A stretch of 64,000 nt of DNA from contig VZSE01008344.1 of the NCBI GenBank assembly GCA_013398275.1, positions 805,105 to 869,104 of the forward strand, written 5' to 3'. Numbering within the stretch: position 1 is the stretch's first letter; each line of letters starts with the position of its first letter. Below, piece after piece: positions 1-13,030 of the stretch. Made by a program: the position numbers and the translations under genes. The stretch is from Promerops cafer. Its lineage: Eukaryota; Chordata; Aves; Passeriformes; Nectariniidae. The notes below the pieces were generated by a model. It did no database searches, had not been told where the DNA came from, and was given only the letters and a program-made list of their open reading frames with translations.

Positions 1-1480
1 AGGCTCTCCCAATTAATTACTTCTTTTCACCTTTTTATATACTATAATAAAACCATATAAAGTTGAACTGAAAGAATAGTGAATTTTAAGTATTATAAAT
101 ATACACTGCATATTAATAGCTACAGATGTTAACCATTTGCAAAGTAATGCTACATCTTACAGCATATTTATCTGGATCTTATTTTCTGCATCGATAGCAT
201 TAGAACTTACCTGTATGGATATTGCAAGTTTTAGTATGGTATTACATTGGCAAACAACATCTTGCCACTATGATGGCAGAGTCATCTGCTCAAGGGACGT
301 GAGCTTCCCATGCTGTGTGGTTGCAAAGGGCTAATCTATGTTAATAAGCAAGAAGTTGATAAGGAAGAGCAGATGAGCAGCCAGGCTCTGGAGGGTGCCC
401 GGATCCCCTGCCTGAGGCTGCAGCAGGAGCGGGAGGCACTGAGCACCCAGCCCTGTAACGCCAGAAGGAAGCTGTATTTCCTCTGGTTCTGACTTCAGGT
501 GGATGCCCACTTCTATTTATGTGGTACCTAAAAAATACAGGACTAAGTGACTTCACACTCCTTTATTTCAAGAGTCTGCCTGCACAAGGTGTTGGTCTCC
601 AGGTCCTCCTGTCGCCGAGCACGGGAATCTCCGCTGGAAGCGGGAGGGCTGTCCTGGGTGACCTGGGTCCCTTGGGTGACGTGTCCTGGCTTCTGCACTT
701 CTGCCCTCCTCTGTGGGAGGCAGTGCCCTGGGTTCTGGTCTCCCATCAAAGAAAAAATCCATCTCATCACAGAGCAGTGCGTTAAGAAAAAAAAAGAAAT
801 ACAGTCCCCATAGGACAAATACGGTTGCACGTTCTGGCAGAATAAAAAGTGCCAATTTAAAATTTTCAGTTGCAATGTTCATTGAAAAGTCCCCTCTGTG
901 AACTTGGAAGTCCACATTTTTTTTCACCAAAATGTTCCAACAGCTTTGAATTCTTCTTTTTTCCTTACAATTTAAATTATTTTAGTTTGTTAAACAGTTT
1001 TAAGACATTGCACAATTCTTTATTATCTACTGTAATTGCTGTTCAGTAGTGTATAGACTATTTAAAATAAAAGACTAATAACCATAAAATGTAATAATTT
1101 TCTAATATGGTATTGCCTTTAATGCTAGAACTGTTTGTATATGTGACTTCATATGTAAAAGCAAAAGCAGTATAAAAATAAATCATAAGTTAAGTTTCAA
1201 ATTGAACACACTAAATTAAATTACCTAATGAAATATTCTTTTGAGTTTCTGGTTTATTATTAAATACATAACTTCTAGTAAGTTATATAAGGGTAGTTCT
1301 TCTTTAGTATATTTTATCTGGTATTTTAGATTAAATGTGTATTTTTATTCCATAAATTGGTAGTTTAATTTATAAGCAAAAACTATTGCAAGTGCTAAAT
1401 AATTGATTTTTTATAATTCTAAATAAATTCTACCCAGTTCCTTTAATCTAAGTAATTTACTTTTGAATCTGCACAGATAC
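1..1480. other. Noncoding stretch, AT-rich, 3'UTR-like in its second half
   Basis: No convincing gene is seen. Bases 370-720 are moderately GC-rich with several short overlapping open frames on both strands, none resembling a known protein. From about 900 the DNA becomes strongly AT-rich and carries two AATAAA hexamers (1066-1071 and 1177-1182), a texture like a vertebrate 3' untranslated region. No upstream coding exon is visible in the window to attach it to, so a 3'UTR is only a possibility. Confidence 0.45.
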
Positions 1481-2130
1481 AGTGTGTCTATGCTCCTGGC
1501 CACTTTGCCAAATTTCGAATTTACTGGGATTTCTTCCTAGTGCAAGCAGTAAAAGTGTTGCTCCCAAAGGGCAAGAATTAGACCTTGGGATCCAGCCCTA
1601 AGGGAGGTTAGAGATTTTGTTAAGTGATTTCCCAGACCAGCTCTGCAGAGAAGTACCTGGAAAGGCACTCTGTTCCTTTGAGACGAGAAGAATATCTTTA
1701 TTTTGGTCCTTAGAAGGTTGCAGCCTGCCCAGACTGACCCTCCTGGGGATGTTCCATTTCTCAGGTAATGTGAGCCATAAAATAATGGTCCAGAGGAGCT
1801 CTTGGGCATTAAGGAATGTAAACTGTCTCACATGGTGAGGGACACTTTGGAGTAACTGGGCTCTTGTCTCCTGTCTCTTTTGTCTGTGAGTACCCAGAAT
1901 TTTTCAAGTGTTACCACTCTGGGCAAAGAATCAGGTTGTTAATTTGGTTTCCTTCACAATCTAGAAGCTACACTGTTAATTGCTGGGGAGAACTGGCCAG
2001 AGTTCAGATTCCAGGTGAGGGAGCAGTGGGTTGTGGCCCAGGGAGAAACTGCAGGTCACAGACATTGGTAAAAGAAACACTTTGTGTGGAGGATCATTGA
2101 GTGAGAATGTTTTTACCTTTGAGTTTAATC
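1480..2130. other. Noncoding unique sequence
   Basis: Ordinary unique sequence of mixed composition. Short open frames on both strands (up to about 90 codons) overlap one another and have no recognisable domain. I see no repeat or regulatory structure beyond background. Confidence 0.5.
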
Positions 2131-3500
2131 AAACAACAGTGGAATGCTTATGAAGCAATGTCTTCTTTACCCGAAATGTTAAATTTTTATTAGCTTGTCA
2201 GCTTTTTGCACTGGTGAAAGGGTCCTTTGGGTGTGGTATTGATACAAAGCTTTAAAAGGCTATTGGAACATCCAATTCTCTTTACTCCTGTACATGAGGA
2301 TGTGCTGCTAATACAACAGATCACATGGCTATTGTTTTTCTGACAAGTTTATTTTCTGCAACTGTGCTTTTCCCTCAAAGTACATGTTTTCCGTTATGAT
2401 AATATTTACTTGATATGCTGCAGTTAAAATACAGCTTTAAATAGATTTGTTCTGATTCTTCCTTGGTGTAAATTTATGTACAGCTTCTGGCTTTGGTTTG
2501 TAACCACTGAAAATCATTCATGCTGCTGGGTTTTAATCATTCATGCCAAGGGTTTTGTTAACTCCCCCAGATTAAGGCAATACATTATGACCACGTGAAT
2601 GTATTTTGAAGACAGTTCCTTGTTTGTAAGTAAGGTGGTAAATTTTAATCTGCTGGGTATTTTTGCTCAGAGTCTACATGTTCTAAGCTCCATACATTCA
2701 TTTTCTGCTCTCCAATTACTGTACATTGCCTAAAGGCTTGTGTATGTGTAGCAGTGCACACATTTATGCAATATGCCTACCAGTTGTAAAATATTACAGT
2801 GCTATATTAACTCTCTTTATTGAAAGTAAAGACATTTTTACTGTATAAAGATCATTGGATATTTTTAAATTAACATGACTGACTATCCAAATGTGTATGT
2901 TATTTCATAGATCACTTTGATTTAGTATTTGCAGCAGGCATGGTTTTGTACATTATGTCCTCCCTTCTCCTCTTTACTTCAAGAACGTTATAAAGTTTTC
3001 TCTTTTTCTCTGTGACTAAGATTATCAGAGTTTATGGGAATTTGCCTATTTATGAAAATGAACCAGGCTATTTTATTACTTTCATCTGCAATAATTAGTG
3101 TACCAACTTTACGAATTATAAGTCATTTTTCCTTCAAGCTTCTGCTTTATTTTATGGATGTTATAAAAGGTTGGGAGAGTTTCTACCCTGAGTCTAAATT
3201 CTGACCTGTTAGTGAATTTCTGAAACCCATGGAGTCTAAGGAAGCTTTGCCATTAGTGTTACGGGGGATTTATTTTGACCTGGAGCATCAGGCCTCTTTA
3301 TTTATTAAAACTGCCTAATACTTGCTGCTTTCAGTTGAATAATAATTTCATGAGGTGTGACGAGGAGCACAATCCAGTAAAGGAAAATTAATCCATTTTT
3401 AATCAGTCTTCTACCTCCTTTGTTGTCAAGTTGTTTATATAATTAATGACCATAAAGCCATATCTTTAAAATTTCTGTTCTGTATCATCAGTGTTTTGAA
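2130..3500. promoter_or_regulatory. Candidate conserved noncoding stretch, AT-rich
   Basis: About 1.3 kb of even, AT-rich, non-repetitive sequence with no long open frame on either strand. It has no CR1 fragment and no microsatellite. Octamer and C/EBP-like wording occurs near 2764-2776 (TTATGCAATATGC), and several ATTA/TAAT homeodomain cores are scattered through it. This even texture is typical of conserved noncoding elements in vertebrate gene deserts. No alignment was available, so conservation is inferred only from texture and the call is weak. Confidence 0.25.
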
Positions 3501-5770
3501 ACACGTACATGCACCTTCTAGTCTAATACCAAAGAGAAAAACAGTTCATTGGAATATTGATTTCTCTACCTGTACAGGCTCACTTAGAAATTTTAATAAG
3601 TAGAACTACATTAATACAATATGCAGGTAACATAATGCATCAGTAGTCTTTATTTTTGCTGGGATAAGATCAAAATGTGCAAATCCATGTAGAGAAAAGC
3701 TTCAGTAAGCTTCAAATGTGAACCCACGATGAATACAGTATTATTTATGAGAATTAAAGATGGTTACTCTTAAATCAGAAGTGGTGTTTGTTTGCTATGA
3801 ATGAGACTTTAAAAGAGATTTTTTTTCCCTCAAAAGAAGCAGCAAACAGGAAAATAATTTTGAAAATACTTGTTTTTAAATCAGCTGGGTAGAACCTGTG
3901 TACCTTTCTCATGGGTGAGAAACAGCAAGTAAGTATTGGACATTCAAAATCCTACGTGTCATAAGGAAAAATTTTACATTTCTAGTGCAGTCTTACCTTG
4001 AATTAATCCAGCGAAACCTGCAGGAGGAATTAGGAGATTCATTTAAATGAATATATTTGCACTACTGTGAATACAGAGAAAGTGAAGCCCAGCTCAGGTC
4101 CAAATTTTTTCTTGCAATGCAACTCAGATTTAACAGCCTAAGTAATTTGACCCCAAACCTTCTTGCATGTAACAGACTCTTCTATAAATGGCTTTTGTGT
4201 CACTGGAGTGCTGGCAAGAATGACAGAGAAATCCAGTGAAATCTCTCCCCTCGTGTCAGTAACGCCTGCTGAAGCAATCACTGTAGGAGAGGCTGGAAGG
4301 AGGAAAACCTGAATTGCACAATGCCTAGATCATACTTTTTCCTTTGTGGGATTCTAAGTGGAAATGGAACTTAACTCGCATTTTGGTGTTTATACACCTA
4401 CAGGTGTGCATGTGTGTGTTTGTACACGTGTACCAGGTTACTGGTTTAGGATTCTTTTTTTTCCTAGGTGTCGTTAAGTAGTGGTAAAAAATATTTTATT
4501 TGAAATGTGTATAGCAGAAGAGAAGAAATCGTTGAAGGGAGGAATAGTGACTCAGAATAATAAGGGAAAGAAGAGGTTGTAATACAATGAATCCATCTTT
4601 TGCTCTTGAGGGTGGAGGGAAGTTGCATGAAGTTATTTCACTTGCTTTTTTATTGGGTGGCTCTGTTTTGTACCTTTTTACCCCTGAAATTAGCAGTGCT
4701 GTTTGCCTCAGCTGGTCTGTCAATCTAGCAGTGTCAAAAAAAAAAAAAAAAGTCAGGTTAGCAGGAGAAAATCTGCATACAATTTGCTCTTAATAAATCC
4801 CTTTTCTCTCTGGAGAAATTATTCATACAATGAGCCCTCGGTGTGCAAAATAAGCCCATTGCTCTCCCTGCCACTGCCTACGGATGTTTGCTCACCTTTT
4901 TTAACTTGTCATTCTTCAGGACCAGGAGAAATGAAAAGGAAGTTATTTTCTTCCAGTGCCACCAGTTGAAGAAGACTCAGGTCTCCAGCTGGGTTTCCTC
5001 AGCTCTCTTGGATGTTGGTGCAGTTGCCTGCTCATGGCAGAGGTCAGTCAGGACTCTGTTCTTGAAGCCATAAGAGGAAACCCAATCTGGGATGTGGGGT
5101 GTTTTGGGGTTTATTTTCCATAAAGTGATGTGGGCCATTGAATGTGCTGTTGGCTAAATAAAAAAAGGCAAAATGCTATAAAGGTTGTAAAAAGCAGATT
5201 AAATAGAAGCTAAGTGTAGGGGTGAGATATAGAATGTCGATCACAAAAGGTTTCATGAGGGACTTGTCAAAGGTAAGAAACCGATAATGAAGAAAAAGAG
5301 CAATAGTAATAATATTTTACATACAGTGTAAAATACCCTTATATAGACAACATCTGTGCAAAAAAAAAAAAAAGCAGTCTTGAGTCACCAGTCAAGTACC
5401 GGGAGCTGAATTTTGGGCAGCAGGTTGTTGAGGGAAGCAGTGTTGTATGGGATGTAGGACAGTAAGCACGGGGGGAGCAGGAATTGCTACTCTGAAGAAT
5501 GTCTTGAAGGACAGTAGAAAGTGTTTTTACTTTTGGAGGGAAAGGAAAGGCAGGGATGAGGGGTCAGACCTGCCAATATTCAGGAGCTGGATGGTGGAGC
5601 AGAGAGATACAAATGAGGCTGGCTGGAGGGGAGGCACCGCTGCAGGAGTTCTTAAAGACAGTTTTCATAAACTCTACTCAAGCCTGTAGAAATTAGTGAT
5701 AATTAATCTCTAGAACCCCCCTGCCTTGTTTTTATTCAATCATCCTGGAGGGGTGCTTGTACTTTTAACC
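3500..5770. other. Noncoding stretch with two poly-A runs
   Basis: Unique sequence without a supportable gene. It holds a GT-rich patch at about 4393-4430, a 16-base A run at 4736-4751 and a 14-base A run at 5360-5373. Neither run has target-site duplications or an upstream body I recognise, so I read them as simple homopolymers rather than retrocopy tails. Confidence 0.5.
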
Positions 5771-5777
5771 CCAGGAT

Positions 5778-6112
5778 GGCGAGGGCTGGGGTTTCCTGCC
5801 GCAGCACCGCGCAGCGTCAGTGTGGCACGCAGGAGTCCTGCAGTAGCTCGGGCACTAATTACCTGGACAGGTTAATGACACACAGACCTGGTCAGAGCAT
5901 AGGGGAACACGAGTGGAGGCCCGTGAAGCTGCGTGGGTGAGAGGTTTGACCCGAGAAGGCAGCGCAGCAGGCTGGGTGTGCTGCTGTGCCTGGTGCCAGA
6001 GCTGCTTCTCCCCTCGGCTGTTCACTCACGCGGGGCTGGGAGAGGCGATTTGACACGGCAGGAGCAGCTAAACAGGGCACGGTGTTCCTCGAGTGCTGCA
6101 CTCACCCAAACG
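5778..6112. promoter_or_regulatory. Small CpG-island-like patch
   Basis: Hand counting gives 20 CpG dinucleotides in about 335 bp, with GC near 63% and an observed/expected CpG ratio of about 0.6. The surrounding DNA is clearly CpG-poor. These values just reach the usual thresholds for a short CpG island. Such patches in vertebrate genomes often mark promoters, including those of lncRNAs, or unmethylated enhancers. No TATA box, conserved first exon or obvious transcript start is visible, so direction is unknown. A GC-rich repeat remnant would be an alternative. Confidence 0.4.
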
Positions 6113-6114
6113 CC

Positions 6115-9100
6115 CCTCCTTGCAAGGTGTTCTTAAATAAAACTACACTGCTTTTGATGGCAGTGCTGAGGCCCCTTTCCGGGGAGCTGTTGGCTGGTTT
6201 GCATCATCACCACCTTGCCATGGGAGGAGCAGTGCAGGGCTGAGCAGACATTGCCAGCCAGAGAATTTTGTTCTGGAGCACTGTATATGATTCTAGCAAC
6301 AGGAAAGCAAAAAACCCCAGTGGTCACCAGGGATTCCCTGTCTGTGACCATTCAGCAGACAGCTGTCTGAAATTCAGTGGCCTGGTAGATGGAGAAAGCT
6401 CCATAGAATAACTGGCAAGCTTTCTTTTTCATCTTTTAAATCCATAATGCATGTATATACATATTGTTAATAATTCATATTAATGGAGAGCTCTTGCCCA
6501 AGAGCACATTCCCCTATCACAGAAAATAAATTGTTTAATGATGTCTAGGATAGAAATCAGAGGCTGGCTCTAACTCCAGCTATTACAGAACAGTACTAGA
6601 CATGCAGTGCACACTTCCATAAACAAATAAATTCATTATGGTTTAATAACAGTGGAAATAAAAAATGTAAGATAATTTAAATAATGTGCAAAATAGAGCC
6701 ATATTTTATCCTAAAGCCGCAATGCCAAGTAGTCACATTCTCAGGAATTCTTGAAAGCCTTCAGGGCTGGCCTTAAGTGCAGGTAAACAGTGAGGTGGAA
6801 TTTTAATGTTATCATCCTGGCCTAAATTCACCGGGAGGCAAAATTCAGTTTTGTGGTGGTGGTTGTCCAAGCCTGGGTGTTAGATGGAAAAGAGTCTGGG
6901 AATGCTCAGTTTGGTGCTGGGCCACTCTGGAGGTTTAGGTGGCACGATGCAGAGTAGTGGCTTCTGGGATTTGAGAGCAAAGGACAGGATCTGCAGAGCC
7001 TCACTGCCAGAGAGGAAAAGCAGGGTTTGGAGATGCCAGCTGTGCATTGCAGAGGTGGGAACAAAGGTGAGGAGGAGGAACACGACCTTACAGGCTCAAA
7101 CTGCAGTAGTCTTGCAGAAAAATTTTGCAAATTGTCTGCACCCTTTGATTGTTGGCTGATTTAAGCACCTTATTTTCATGTGTTTTAAAGCAAAACAAAA
7201 AGTGGGATTTATTTCTTGCTTAGAAACGGGTAAAAACAGAAGACTTAGTAGTGACTGACCTTTTGTTTTTCTAATCCCAGCAATTGAACTATTCCTTATG
7301 ATGGTGAGAGCTTGCTCAGCTGGGTAGTGTCCTGTCCTGCTGGTGTTTTCCCTGGGGAGTGCTCCTCGCAAGTGGATTGCTCCTGGCCCTCAGAAACAAA
7401 CATTCCAGGTGACCCAAAGTGCTCATGTTTTATATATGTTCCATTTTCCCTGCAGTTTCATGGATCTGCAATACATGTGGACCGTTTCAGTTGGGTGTTG
7501 TGCCAGACTGGGAATTTTCCAAGGTGATTCTGCTATAAATATTTGTGTTCGCTCTGCGATAGTTCAGCTTCAAATACTTTTTTTGCTTGTCCTGTTGAAT
7601 GGTTGCTCTGTTTCACAGAATGGTCACGTGCACCTTTCCCAGGGGCTGAGTTAGGTGTTCCTCTGGGTGGTGTGTAACCCTCTCATGCTGTGATAACAAC
7701 CGTGTTGTCCCGGGAGAGGGGCCCTTTCCTGGTCAATGTTCTATTAAAATAGTAATAAGTTGGTACTGGTTTAACTTGAAATCTGCATATCCTCATCTGC
7801 AACATCTGTATCTGATTGAGCTGCTCTGAATATGTATTTGTAGCCTGAACTCGTCTCTCTCAGTGAGTTTTTGATTCTGTGAAGGTTTAGCTCAGAAATC
7901 TCAAGAATCTCTGTCTGGATTTTGAATTCAGGATATTCAAGTAGGACTAGATTTGCCAGCTTTTGGGGTCTGACTGGAATTTCTGGAGCCTTTAAATGGT
8001 TCTGAAGGCTCTTTCTGAGACTGCTAAGAACAATTCTGAATGTTCTCTTTCCACAACCCTATGACACTGATCATCAGCCTCACAGACTCAGCCACTTCCC
8101 TGAAGGTTTAACATCTCAAGAATGCCATATCTGTGAACTAATAACCACAAAAGGGATCTCAGCCAATTATTTTCCTGGAAGATCTCACCACACCATCCTG
8201 GAGTAACTGAATTTGGTAATTTTAAAAATGCTGGCTATATAATTTTTCTTTCAAAGTCTGTGCAATAATTTGCACATTCATTCTCCTTTTGCAAGCAGGA
8301 GAGATTCTGAGAACTGGCTTTTTCTTGGTGTTTGTCAAAAGGAACTAATTTTTTATTCAATAATACATTTTTTCTTTCAAGACATCCAGAAATTTTAATA
8401 TTCTTGCTCTGTTATACAATAAGAAAATGACTGTTTATCCCAAGGGATATTTTTTCAGGGAAAAAAAAATCCTTTTGCTTCTTTGAGGGTTTAAACATGA
8501 ATTCTAGTTTCCTCTCAACTCTCCATCTTGTGATGCTCCTTGTCAGATTAATGTGTTTTAAAGCTGTCAGTTCGTACCTGAGCTGTCAAAAAGGAAGATT
8601 AAAACCACACCTTTCATTTGGGGGATTCGTTTTGCATTGCAAAACGCAGAGGAAGAGAAAGAAAACCTTTCCTGCTCACTGCTGGCATACATCTGAGGCT
8701 TGCTGCGAGTGCCACTCTGGTTATATTTTGGGGTTAGGAAGCAATTTCAGTTACTGTCAGCCCTGGATATTCAGAACAGATTCAGGATCCTGAAATGGTT
8801 ATTGTTTTGTGAGGAACAGAAGGTACCGAAATGAAGGGTCATGGGTTTGATTTTTATCTCAGGCACAAACAGGGCGTGTGACCCAGGACAGAAATAATTT
8901 CTCGGCTTCCTTCAGGAGACTGGAACTGTTGCATGTGCCTTCTAATGTAGTGGATAGACTAACCTATACAGTTAATCAGTAGATGACATACCTTTTATTA
9001 ACTTTCTAAGTTTCATGAAATTTTCAGCTAGGAAAACAGAAAGATGCAATGTTTTTAATACTAACAAAGTCACTCCGTATTTTTTTCAGATATTGTTTGA

Positions 9101-10860
9101 GAAGAAATTACTGTGCAAATCCTCAGTGTATTTTTTACACGAATTGAAAATAATTTCTGGAAGAAATACAGAGAATAACCCTTGAGTTCAAGCAACAGGG
9201 AGGCATTCTGCAGCAGCTTCCTTTGGTCCCAGGTTCTAAGGAGACCATCAGCACTGGCCAAGGACCATAAACACTGCAGGGGCTTGGAGCGACGGGGTTC
9301 ACCAGTGCCACTAATCCAGCTTTAAATCAATTTTTCAGAACCTGGCTCCTATTCTCCTCTCAGTCTGGGTAATAAAGTGCATTCAGGGGAGATGATGCAC
9401 ATGAGAAAGTGCTGCTCCTTTCACAGGACTTGAAGAACAATCCAGGACTATATATTTCTCTAGTGTTTCAGTTAGTGTTTAAATGATTCAGCCATCATTT
9501 TGGCTATGCACTTATTATGGAAGGAGCTTGATTTTGATCTAATACGTGTTCTGAACACCTTTAAGACCATTTTGTACAATTTCTTAAAGTAAGAGCCTGT
9601 TCCACTCTCAATAAGCATAAATAACTCACTTTTCTGGATATGGATATATCACCATATCTTGCAGTCAGGTCAGTTTTTCTACATGGAGCAAAAAAAAACT
9701 GATGTGGGAAAACAGCCTGGAAAAAACAGTGAAATTAAACACCAGCAGATCCCTATGCACACATGATAGAGGGGTATATGTTAATGAAAAATCAAACATT
9801 TAAAATCCACATCTTAATTTGCCTCTGTGCTTGTTTTGTTGAAATTACAAAACATGCCATTTTTTTTCCATTCATGCCAAATACTAATTAGCAAGACAAT
9901 AAAAAAACAACGAAAACTAGAGAGACCCTTACTGTTACTGGCAGAATTCATAGGCAGAGTGGTTTCTTTCACTGGGATATAATGAAATGAACTGGCTTTC
10001 TGGGTAAGGTTTTGGCTGCTTGAAGTCAGTAACCCACAGCTCATTTTCAGTGTGTGTTTTTGTAGGTGATGCATAGGAAAGGACAGGCTCTCAACAGATT
10101 TTCAGAGATACTGTATTGGATTTTGCTGATAAACAGACAATATTTTGGATCTTATAAATAATTGGATCTTATAAAGAATCATTTGCTCAATTTTGATACC
10201 CCACACAACTTTCTCAAATTGTTGTTTAATGCAAAATAACATAATCATTGAATTAATTGCAGCTTTTTAAAGAAATATATCTTGTTACAGTGAGCATGAT
10301 GACCAGTGAGTGATTTTCTTCGTGTGTGCAATAGTTCATTTCTGTGTACACATTTCTTCCAGACTCAAAACCGACAACAAAAATTGTAAATGCATTTGGA
10401 CCAGGTCACACTGAAAAAATGTGAAAGTATGTTCAATTGTGCAATGTATAATTTCCCTTTATCCCTCTGTCCCAGGTGGGTGTTGCGTGATGGGATGGAG
10501 TACGCCCGGTTACCATGGGAATGCAACACGCAAGGAAGCTTCTAAATAGAAAGCAGTTAATTTAACTAAACATCTTTTGATGTCACTGCCTAATTACTTT
10601 CACCTACAACATTTAAAAGGCAGATATTTGGAAATGAGCTTTACCCAGCAAAGCTGCAAGACCCTGAGAAAACACGTGGAGGAAAGGCAAGTGCATTTCC
10701 AGCCGTGTGTAAATGTGCAGCTCAGAGGGGATAAGTGTTTTATCTCCTTGCTACAACCTGCTCTTACAAGACAGATACAATTCTTGTCAGCAAGCGCGTG
10801 CCACGTAGTTGATGGGATCTGAGCAGGCTTTCCATGCCCATTGCCTTCTGCTCTTCATCA
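6115..10860. other. Noncoding unique sequence
   Basis: No supportable gene, dispersed repeat or RNA gene. Short open frames occur on both strands (up to about 100 codons, for example near 7340-7650 and 8500-8790) but have no recognisable domains. A short direct repeat of 14 bases (TTGGATCTTATAAA) lies at 10145-10158 and 10162-10175, a likely slippage duplication. Confidence 0.5.
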
Positions 10861-11035
10861 GTTCTGCCCTGTCATGATTAATGCATTCCCTCGCAGCAAC
10901 CTTAATTGTTTTCTGAGGGTTTAGAAGAGTGATCATAATCGCGGCTGTTATGAATTTAATTCCTGCACAGAGGCTGCGCTGTAAGCAAACGTTTTCATTT
11001 TGAAAGCCTAAATCAATGGTTTTCAATTACAAATA
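10860..11035. promoter_or_regulatory. Candidate enhancer-like segment with clustered homeodomain and SOX cores
   Basis: Within about 175 bp there are TGATTAATGCAT (10875-10886, a homeodomain/POU-like composite), CTTAATTG (about 10901), ATCATAATC with an adjacent CpG pair (10932-10942), AATCAATGG (11012-11020, SOX-like on the minus strand) and CAATTAC (about 11024). There is no open frame of note. This density of developmental transcription-factor cores in unique sequence resembles conserved vertebrate enhancers. Motif cores are short and partly expected by chance in AT-rich DNA. Confidence 0.3.
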
Positions 11036-12579
11036 GAGAAGCCAGTAGCTGGAAGCGTTCCTTACTGGAGGGTAGAGCCTACCCCTATTAGTCACTCCCA
11101 TTGCCTGTTTTTCAGACATTCACAGTTGAATTTGTGAGCTCTGGAAATAAAGGATGTGGTATCTACAAAAATCATCCCAGTTGTGGATGATCTCTAACTA
11201 GTTGATGAGTAGAGATTAAAAAAAAGCAGGTTAGGTGGCCACTTTCCCTTTAGTGCCTGGCCATAAAATGGCATTTGGGCTGTGAATGGAGTGGATAGTC
11301 TCATTTCTGTCCTCCTTTCTTCTTCCCCCTGTCCAAGTTTTGTGTACTACAGAGGTTTATTTCTACAGTAACGTGCTGCTCATGTCTGTGTCATGTTTGA
11401 ACTGCTGATGTTCATTTCTGTTCTTCCAGCCTCAGCTCACAGCAGGGTGCAATCCTTCTGTGCCTACATCCTGGCAGTGCCATGGGGGAACCTCCAGGGG
11501 AGCAGCTGCTGATCGTGGCAATGGGTGAGGAGAAATCCCATCCCTTTAAAGAACACGCAGCCAGGAGCATAACCTCATTTAAACAGCTTCACTTAAATTC
11601 AGCTTCTCAGTGTGAAACGCAGAGTACAGAGACAATACCAGCAGTAGAAAAAAAAGATGACAACTCCCAGTTGAAATAATGCCCAGAAATTGCATTCATT
11701 CAGAGCCAAAGACCTGTGCATGGCTGAAGTCTAACAAAGCTCTTCACTGAGCTAGTTCAGGTAAGTACACTTTACATATGAGTAAAGAACATTTTGTGCA
11801 ATTTTTCTTGTGTTTCCTCCTAGATATTTGGGGTTACAGTGTAAATATTCTGTCTTATCTATGTAGCTATTTACTTTAAATTGTCTCATGAATTTAACAA
11901 ATTTGCTTTTGAATTTTGGTGCTGTTCACTGTCAATGCAGCCAGTGATGGGTGTCTGTAGTAAATGCCTTACTGTCTCTATATTAAATTACACTGACACT
12001 TCTGTCTAGATATCTGGTCACCTGTGTGACAGGGCTTTATCTGCTCTTTGAATTTTGTAGTGATAATAGAATGTTAAAGAAGGTAAAATACATGTATAGG
12101 TTTGTGTTTACATACACATTTTCACATCACTTTCAGTCAGTGAATCATCATTAAAAAAAAATTGCAAAAACTTACACCTCAAATCAGCCCAACTGCCTCA
12201 AAAAATAAATATATTAAATGCTATAAAGGAAATTGCACATATATGCCTGACTTGTTTCCTAATATAACAGCATCCAGGTAGTATAATATTGCATTTTCCA
12301 ATTATGAAGAATAACAGAACTAACCAGGATGACTGATTTCAGGCACTTATGCTTATGTCCCACCTTATTCTACATTATTTGACTAGACAGTCTTGCCATT
12401 AACAATTTAGAGGAAGCCTTTTTTGTTGGTTGAAAAGCCAGATCATAAAATATATGGTGATGTGAATTGTAACGTACTGTAGGTAATCCTGGTTCAGTAT
12501 AAACTGTTTAAGTTTGTCATTTCTGAAATAGATTTGGTGGGTTTGGGAATGTGTTAGAAACACTGGTAAATATTTATCA

Positions 12580-12617
12580 CATTATATATCTATTTTATAA
12601 TAATATATATAAAATTA
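12580..12617. repeat. Alternating A/T low-complexity patch
   Basis: The interval is composed almost entirely of A and T with several TATATA runs. It is a low-complexity, easily melted segment with no other evident meaning. Confidence 0.7.
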
Positions 12618-12949
12618 AGAATCATATGGATATCAATGAGTCAACACAAACATTCCTAAACTTGTGAGAAAAGCCACACTGCCCTGATGTTGCTTTTACC
12701 TTTGGTGTGATGTGAAACCATTTCTCAGTAATGTAAAGAAACATTGCTCAACGGTGCAGGGTGGCATAATTTAAAGCCCTAATTAAACATGCATGAGGGA
12801 AGATTAAATCCATTTTTGAAATGTTGTTTCATTTAAAATATATATTTTATTTAGTACATTTGCTATTAATTTTAATCTTAGTGATAAAAATATATTGATA
12901 GAATTTAAATGAAAATTTCTGTTGAAGCTTAAAGCTCTACATAGAAGTG

Positions 12950-13030
12950 TGGGGGGGTTTTTTGGGTGTTTGGTTTTGGTCTGCCTTGGGGTTTTTTTGG
13001 CAAGAGGGTGGGTGTGTTGGTTTTTTCCAT
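12950..13030 (+). other. G/T-rich strand-asymmetric patch
   Basis: The plus strand is almost free of C and carries G7, G3, G4 and two further G3 tracts separated by T-rich spacers. Two of the spacers are about 16-20 bases, longer than in a standard G-quadruplex motif, so quadruplex formation is only a weak possibility. It may simply be low-complexity sequence. Confidence 0.35.

Noticed and set aside
1066..1182. Two AATAAA hexamers taken as real polyadenylation signals
   Set aside because: The hexamer is frequent in AT-rich DNA, and no upstream coding sequence is visible. Kept only as a remark in the regional entry.
4736..4751. Poly-A run as a retrocopy tail
   Set aside because: No recognisable retrocopy body and no flanking target-site duplication. 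Avian CR1 elements do not generate poly-A retrocopies efficiently, so a simple homopolymer is preferred.
12950..13030. G-quadruplex on the plus strand
   Set aside because: Spacers between G tracts reach about 16-20 bases, beyond the usual motif limit, so I do not claim a quadruplex.
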